Of a stretch of DNA of 64,000 bases, positions 61,576 through 64,000 are shown one piece after another; position 1 is the first letter of the stretch, and the number at the start of each line of letters is the position of its first letter. The translations under genes and the position numbers were made by a program. Below the pieces are notes generated by a model, which saw only the letters and a program-made list of their open reading frames with translations, did no database searches and had not been told where the DNA came from. Origin of the DNA: Epiperipatus broadwayi (Eukaryota; Onychophora; Udeonychophora; Euonychophora; Peripatidae). The DNA lies in NCBI GenBank assembly GCA_028023455.1, contig JAQFVV010000027.1:8491845-8555844 (forward strand), given 5' to 3'.

Positions 61576-61677
61576 ATGGCTTCCCATCTAGATGAAATGA
61601 AAGATTACAGAATTATTGTAGGTGTGTTTATTGATTTGGTCTATGTATTTGATTTAGTTAATGAAAAATACTTCTAG
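61576..61677 (+). pseudogene. LINE reverse transcriptase fragment
   Basis: A 33-codon block reads DYRIIVGVFIDLVYVFDLVN, matching the non-LTR RT palm motif GVFIDLSKAFDTVNH with the first catalytic Asp (FIDL). It is preceded by HLDEMK, also usual there. Stop after KYF. Possibly related endonuclease debris (KKDIRSDHS, about 60565-60590) lies upstream on the same strand, which would be the right order for a LINE. Confidence 0.5.
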
Positions 61678-61962
61678 CAATGTTTAGTTTATTCATATTA
61701 CACAGTGATTTCCTCTATTGCTTACTGAATGTACAACTTCCATCAGGTTCCAAAACAAATCAAGAAAATGTGCTCAACTTATGGGCCACAAAAATATACA
61801 AAGACTTAACTGATTACTAATTATGGGCATGAACCAGTGAAGAACCATCTTTACAATGTTGTGTTCAAACATAAGTATTTTTACAAGTCCAAATTAGATG
61901 AATGTCCAATAAAAAACTGTAAAAAAAAAAAAGGATAGGAAAAGATTTTTACAAGGCAACCC

Positions 61963-62110
61963 ATTTGATAACATTTACGAAATGAATGCTGATAGCAAAG
62001 TAAAAATGCAAACTTTTGATTATTACGTAAAAAAAACAAACAAGACAGACTATAACAGAATATGGACATGTAAGATTAAAGAATGTTCTAGTTGGCCTGT
62101 CATTGTTTTG
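61963..62110 (+). pseudogene. Unrecognised Cys-containing coding remnant
   Basis: Plus frame reads NADSKVKMQTFDYYVKKTNK then RIWTCKIKECSSWPVIVLKM. A W-T-C-x4-C arrangement after a tyrosine-rich strand recalls FLYWCH-type zinc fingers found in some MULE transposons, but the closing His pair is not visible. A similar Cys pair, KLDECPIKNC, is in another frame just upstream (about 61893-61920). Function not assigned. Confidence 0.25.
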
Positions 62111-62886
62111 AAGATGCTTATAGTTTTTGAAGATAATAAAATTCAATAGAAAACTACTAGTAAACAAGCTGATGAAATCTTAAAAAAATTTTTTTAAAAA
62201 TTGTTAGGGAGGGAAAAATACAAAGATAGCAATGCCACATATCTAATAAAAAGAATAAAGAATTGGTATGGATTATAAATAGATATCATTATGCTTTATG
62301 ATTAAAACTCACTTTTAACGAGTTAAATAAAGTAGTATGACATATTTATTTACAAGTGGTGACTAATAAATAAAATGTAAGCCAAAATAATCATGTGATG
62401 TCTTGTTTTGATACATGATAACTATTTTGGTTAAAGAGTCAAAAGTATTTACAGTTAAGCATAAAACTGAGATAGTTAAGATATATAATTATAATTTAAT
62501 GTCAGACCTATTGTTGAATTAGCAACTTTACTTAAGTTCAAATCCTTTTGGATAAATAAACTTTGAGATCATTAGCTTGAATATTAAAAATAATTTCTAG
62601 ATGGACATATGCAGTCTACCAACAGCCAGAAAATAATCTAAAGACCTAATTGCCGTTAATTAGTCATGTTTGCAAAAATGGTTCTAGAGCAGAGTTATAT
62701 AAAAAAGTACTGTTGTTGAAGCAGATTAAATATCTTTTTAACATATGCTTAAGTGGATTAATAGCAGCTACACCCCAAGGATGCTCCACAATTCTACTAA
62801 TAATGAACACCAGTATAAATTACAATAATCATATAAATTATAATAAAAATTACAACATCTGCATAAATATTAATAATTACACATAA

Positions 62887-62926
62887 AAAGCCTTTTTCGG
62901 CACATGGTTTCGTGCCCTTTTCAAAT
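62887..62926 (-). ncRNA. Hammerhead-like PLE-type terminus
   Basis: Reading minus: TTTGAAAA, stem II GGCAC/GTGCC with loop GAAACCAT, then GAAA and AAGGCTTTTT. The arrangement is that of the PLE termini at 13336 and 20761, but the core is poorly kept (C3 and G8 altered) and the sequence differs. Weak on its own. Confidence 0.3.
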
Positions 62927-63018
62927 GTTAATTGTCTATTTTAACGTTAACCAATTATAGCATATCAAACACTATGTAATGTTTGATAATGGAAGTAAAA
63001 TAATAACAAAACAAAACA

Positions 63019-63530
63019 TCAGTAAAATAGAAAAAAAACTTCACATAGAGATTTGACTATATAACATAATATATACAACTTTATATATTCTTTTTTTATA
63101 TTGTCTCTTAATTTATAATTACCTATTAATTTATCCAGACTTTTACTATTCGACCATCCAGTATTTTTAAGCTTATCAATATAATTTTTAATTTTGAATA
63201 ATATTAAAGTTTGATCCATTTCTTATTTGAACTAATTGTTACTATCATCTTTATAATCATTTTGTATAGAAATATTATTTAATATAGATTTCTTAGAATT
63301 TAAAACTATATATTTAATAGTTTTAGGATTATATCCAGAATCTTTATATAATTTAATACATTGATTCTTTTGTAAATCAGCTTCTGTATTATATTTATCA
63401 TTTCTATAATTAAATTTTTTAATAATTGCAATCTTTTGTACCCATGCTAGTTGTGAATCTATAGGATCAATTTTTCTTAATTTGTCTTCATTAATAAAAT
63501 GTTTTAATATAATTTTATCCTTATCTATAT
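63019..63530 (-). pseudogene. AT-rich open frame, unrecognised, two parts
   Basis: Minus strand: a frame from about 63527 to 63235 reads KHFINEDKLRKIDPIDSQLA, WVQKIAIIKKFNYRND and LYKDSGYNPKTIKYIVLNSK, then two stops close together, and a second frame from 63219 (MDQTLILFKIKNYIDKLKNT, KSLDKLIGNYKLRDNIKKEY). Lys/Asn/Ile-rich composition follows base content. It precedes the PLE-type terminus at 62887 on the same strand, so it may be retroelement coding debris. No family recognised. Confidence 0.35.
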
Positions 63531-64000
63531 ATTATATATATTTACTTCGCTGTTATATGATTTTCTTATTTTCGCTCATTTACTGGAATTCTACCAACTG
63601 CGTGATCTGTTATTCTTCTTTGTTCATGGATCTTTTCAATTTATTTTTTCTCTTTTTATTTTTACTTCAATTGTATTTTTTAATAATACTAAAAAAATTA
63701 TTCTAAATCAAATCTTTATGTTTGAGATAAATTTCGTTAAAAGCATATTTGCAAATAAAAAAAAAAGCAATAATGTCAACAGCATGAAGAAATTAATTTC
63801 AGTTTTCAATCTAAAAAAAAAAAAAATGCATTTAATGAAAAAACGCAACTTTATCTTCTTTTTTTTAATAAATTCCCCAAAATAAAAACAAAAATTTTTC
63901 AATTTAAAAAAATTAATTTAAATGCTTAATACAGTTTTTAACCAAATCCATTTCCTGCAGATTTCAAAAATATTTCCAACGTACTAGTTTTCCCCCAATA

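Larger units (their letters stand above)
43753..64000 (-). other. TLK intron, incomplete, over 20 kb
   Basis: From the acceptor at 43753 to the window edge I see no further TLK exon, so this is treated as one intron; the extent is inference. It contains the Tc1 remnant, hammerhead repeats, R2/NeSL-type LINE tail, piggyBac and the debris field at 60-63.5 kb. The parts 43.8-45.5, 49.2-51.6 and 54.5-57.9 kb are AT-rich with nothing recognised. Confidence 0.6.

Noticed and set aside
1-64000. Bacterial-type genes, CRISPR arrays, operons
   Set aside because: Spliced kinase exons, SINE, LTR and LINE remnants and very low coding density show eukaryotic nuclear DNA; no repeat-spacer array seen.

Overview
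The window is an AT-rich piece of animal nuclear DNA, almost all of it non-coding. One gene is firmly recognised: Tousled-like kinase (TLK) on the minus strand, represented by its last four coding exons (43614-43752, 30623-30734, 14165-14272, 10895-11020). They encode the C-terminal half of the kinase domain, from the GNILL motif through DFG to the stop codon. All four have canonical GT/AG borders and join in frame. The introns are about 3.1, 16.3 and 12.9 kb, and a fourth runs off the right edge (over 20 kb). The peptide reads like arthropod TLK. Together with long introns, AT richness and the mix of mobile elements this suggests an arthropod, possibly a chelicerate such as a spider; the species assignment is inference.

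Layout. 1-7.8 kb: sequence downstream of TLK with small non-autonomous elements. 7.9-10.9 kb: probable long TLK 3' UTR and terminal exon. 11-14.2 kb: intron with a Penelope-like element (PLE) remnant carrying a GIY-YIG domain. 14.3-30.6 kb: intron with a fresh 190-bp tandem duplication, a decayed 6.2-kb Ty3/gypsy LTR element (itself invaded by a foldback element), a tRNA-derived SINE and a long-TIR element. 30.7-43.6 kb: intron with hammerhead-bearing repeats and decayed LINE debris. 43.8-64 kb: intron with a Tc1/mariner remnant, more hammerhead-bearing repeats, an R2/NeSL-type LINE tail, a decayed piggyBac transposase and a stretch of unrecognised coding debris.

The most notable signal is a scattered set of hammerhead-ribozyme-like motifs (CUGANGA, stem II, GAAA, very short stem III, GUC cleavage triplet, stem I) inside dispersed repeats. 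The best is at 48791-48853 (minus), which has a two-part compensatory stem I and one core deviation. A related pair sits in two 302-bp direct repeats (34861 and 37186). Another lies at the apex of a foldback element whose inverted repeats extend stem I (34077-34394), and a further copy is in a relative at 53922-54482; both of these have 13-14 bp flanking duplications. A second type occurs at PLE-like termini (13336, 20761, 62887). Hammerheads are known in PLEs and metazoan retrozymes, so the window looks like a graveyard of that system inside a kinase gene. No copy looks fully intact in its core.

No autonomous element in the window appears intact. Annotation was by eye; identities, boundaries and pairings are not computed.
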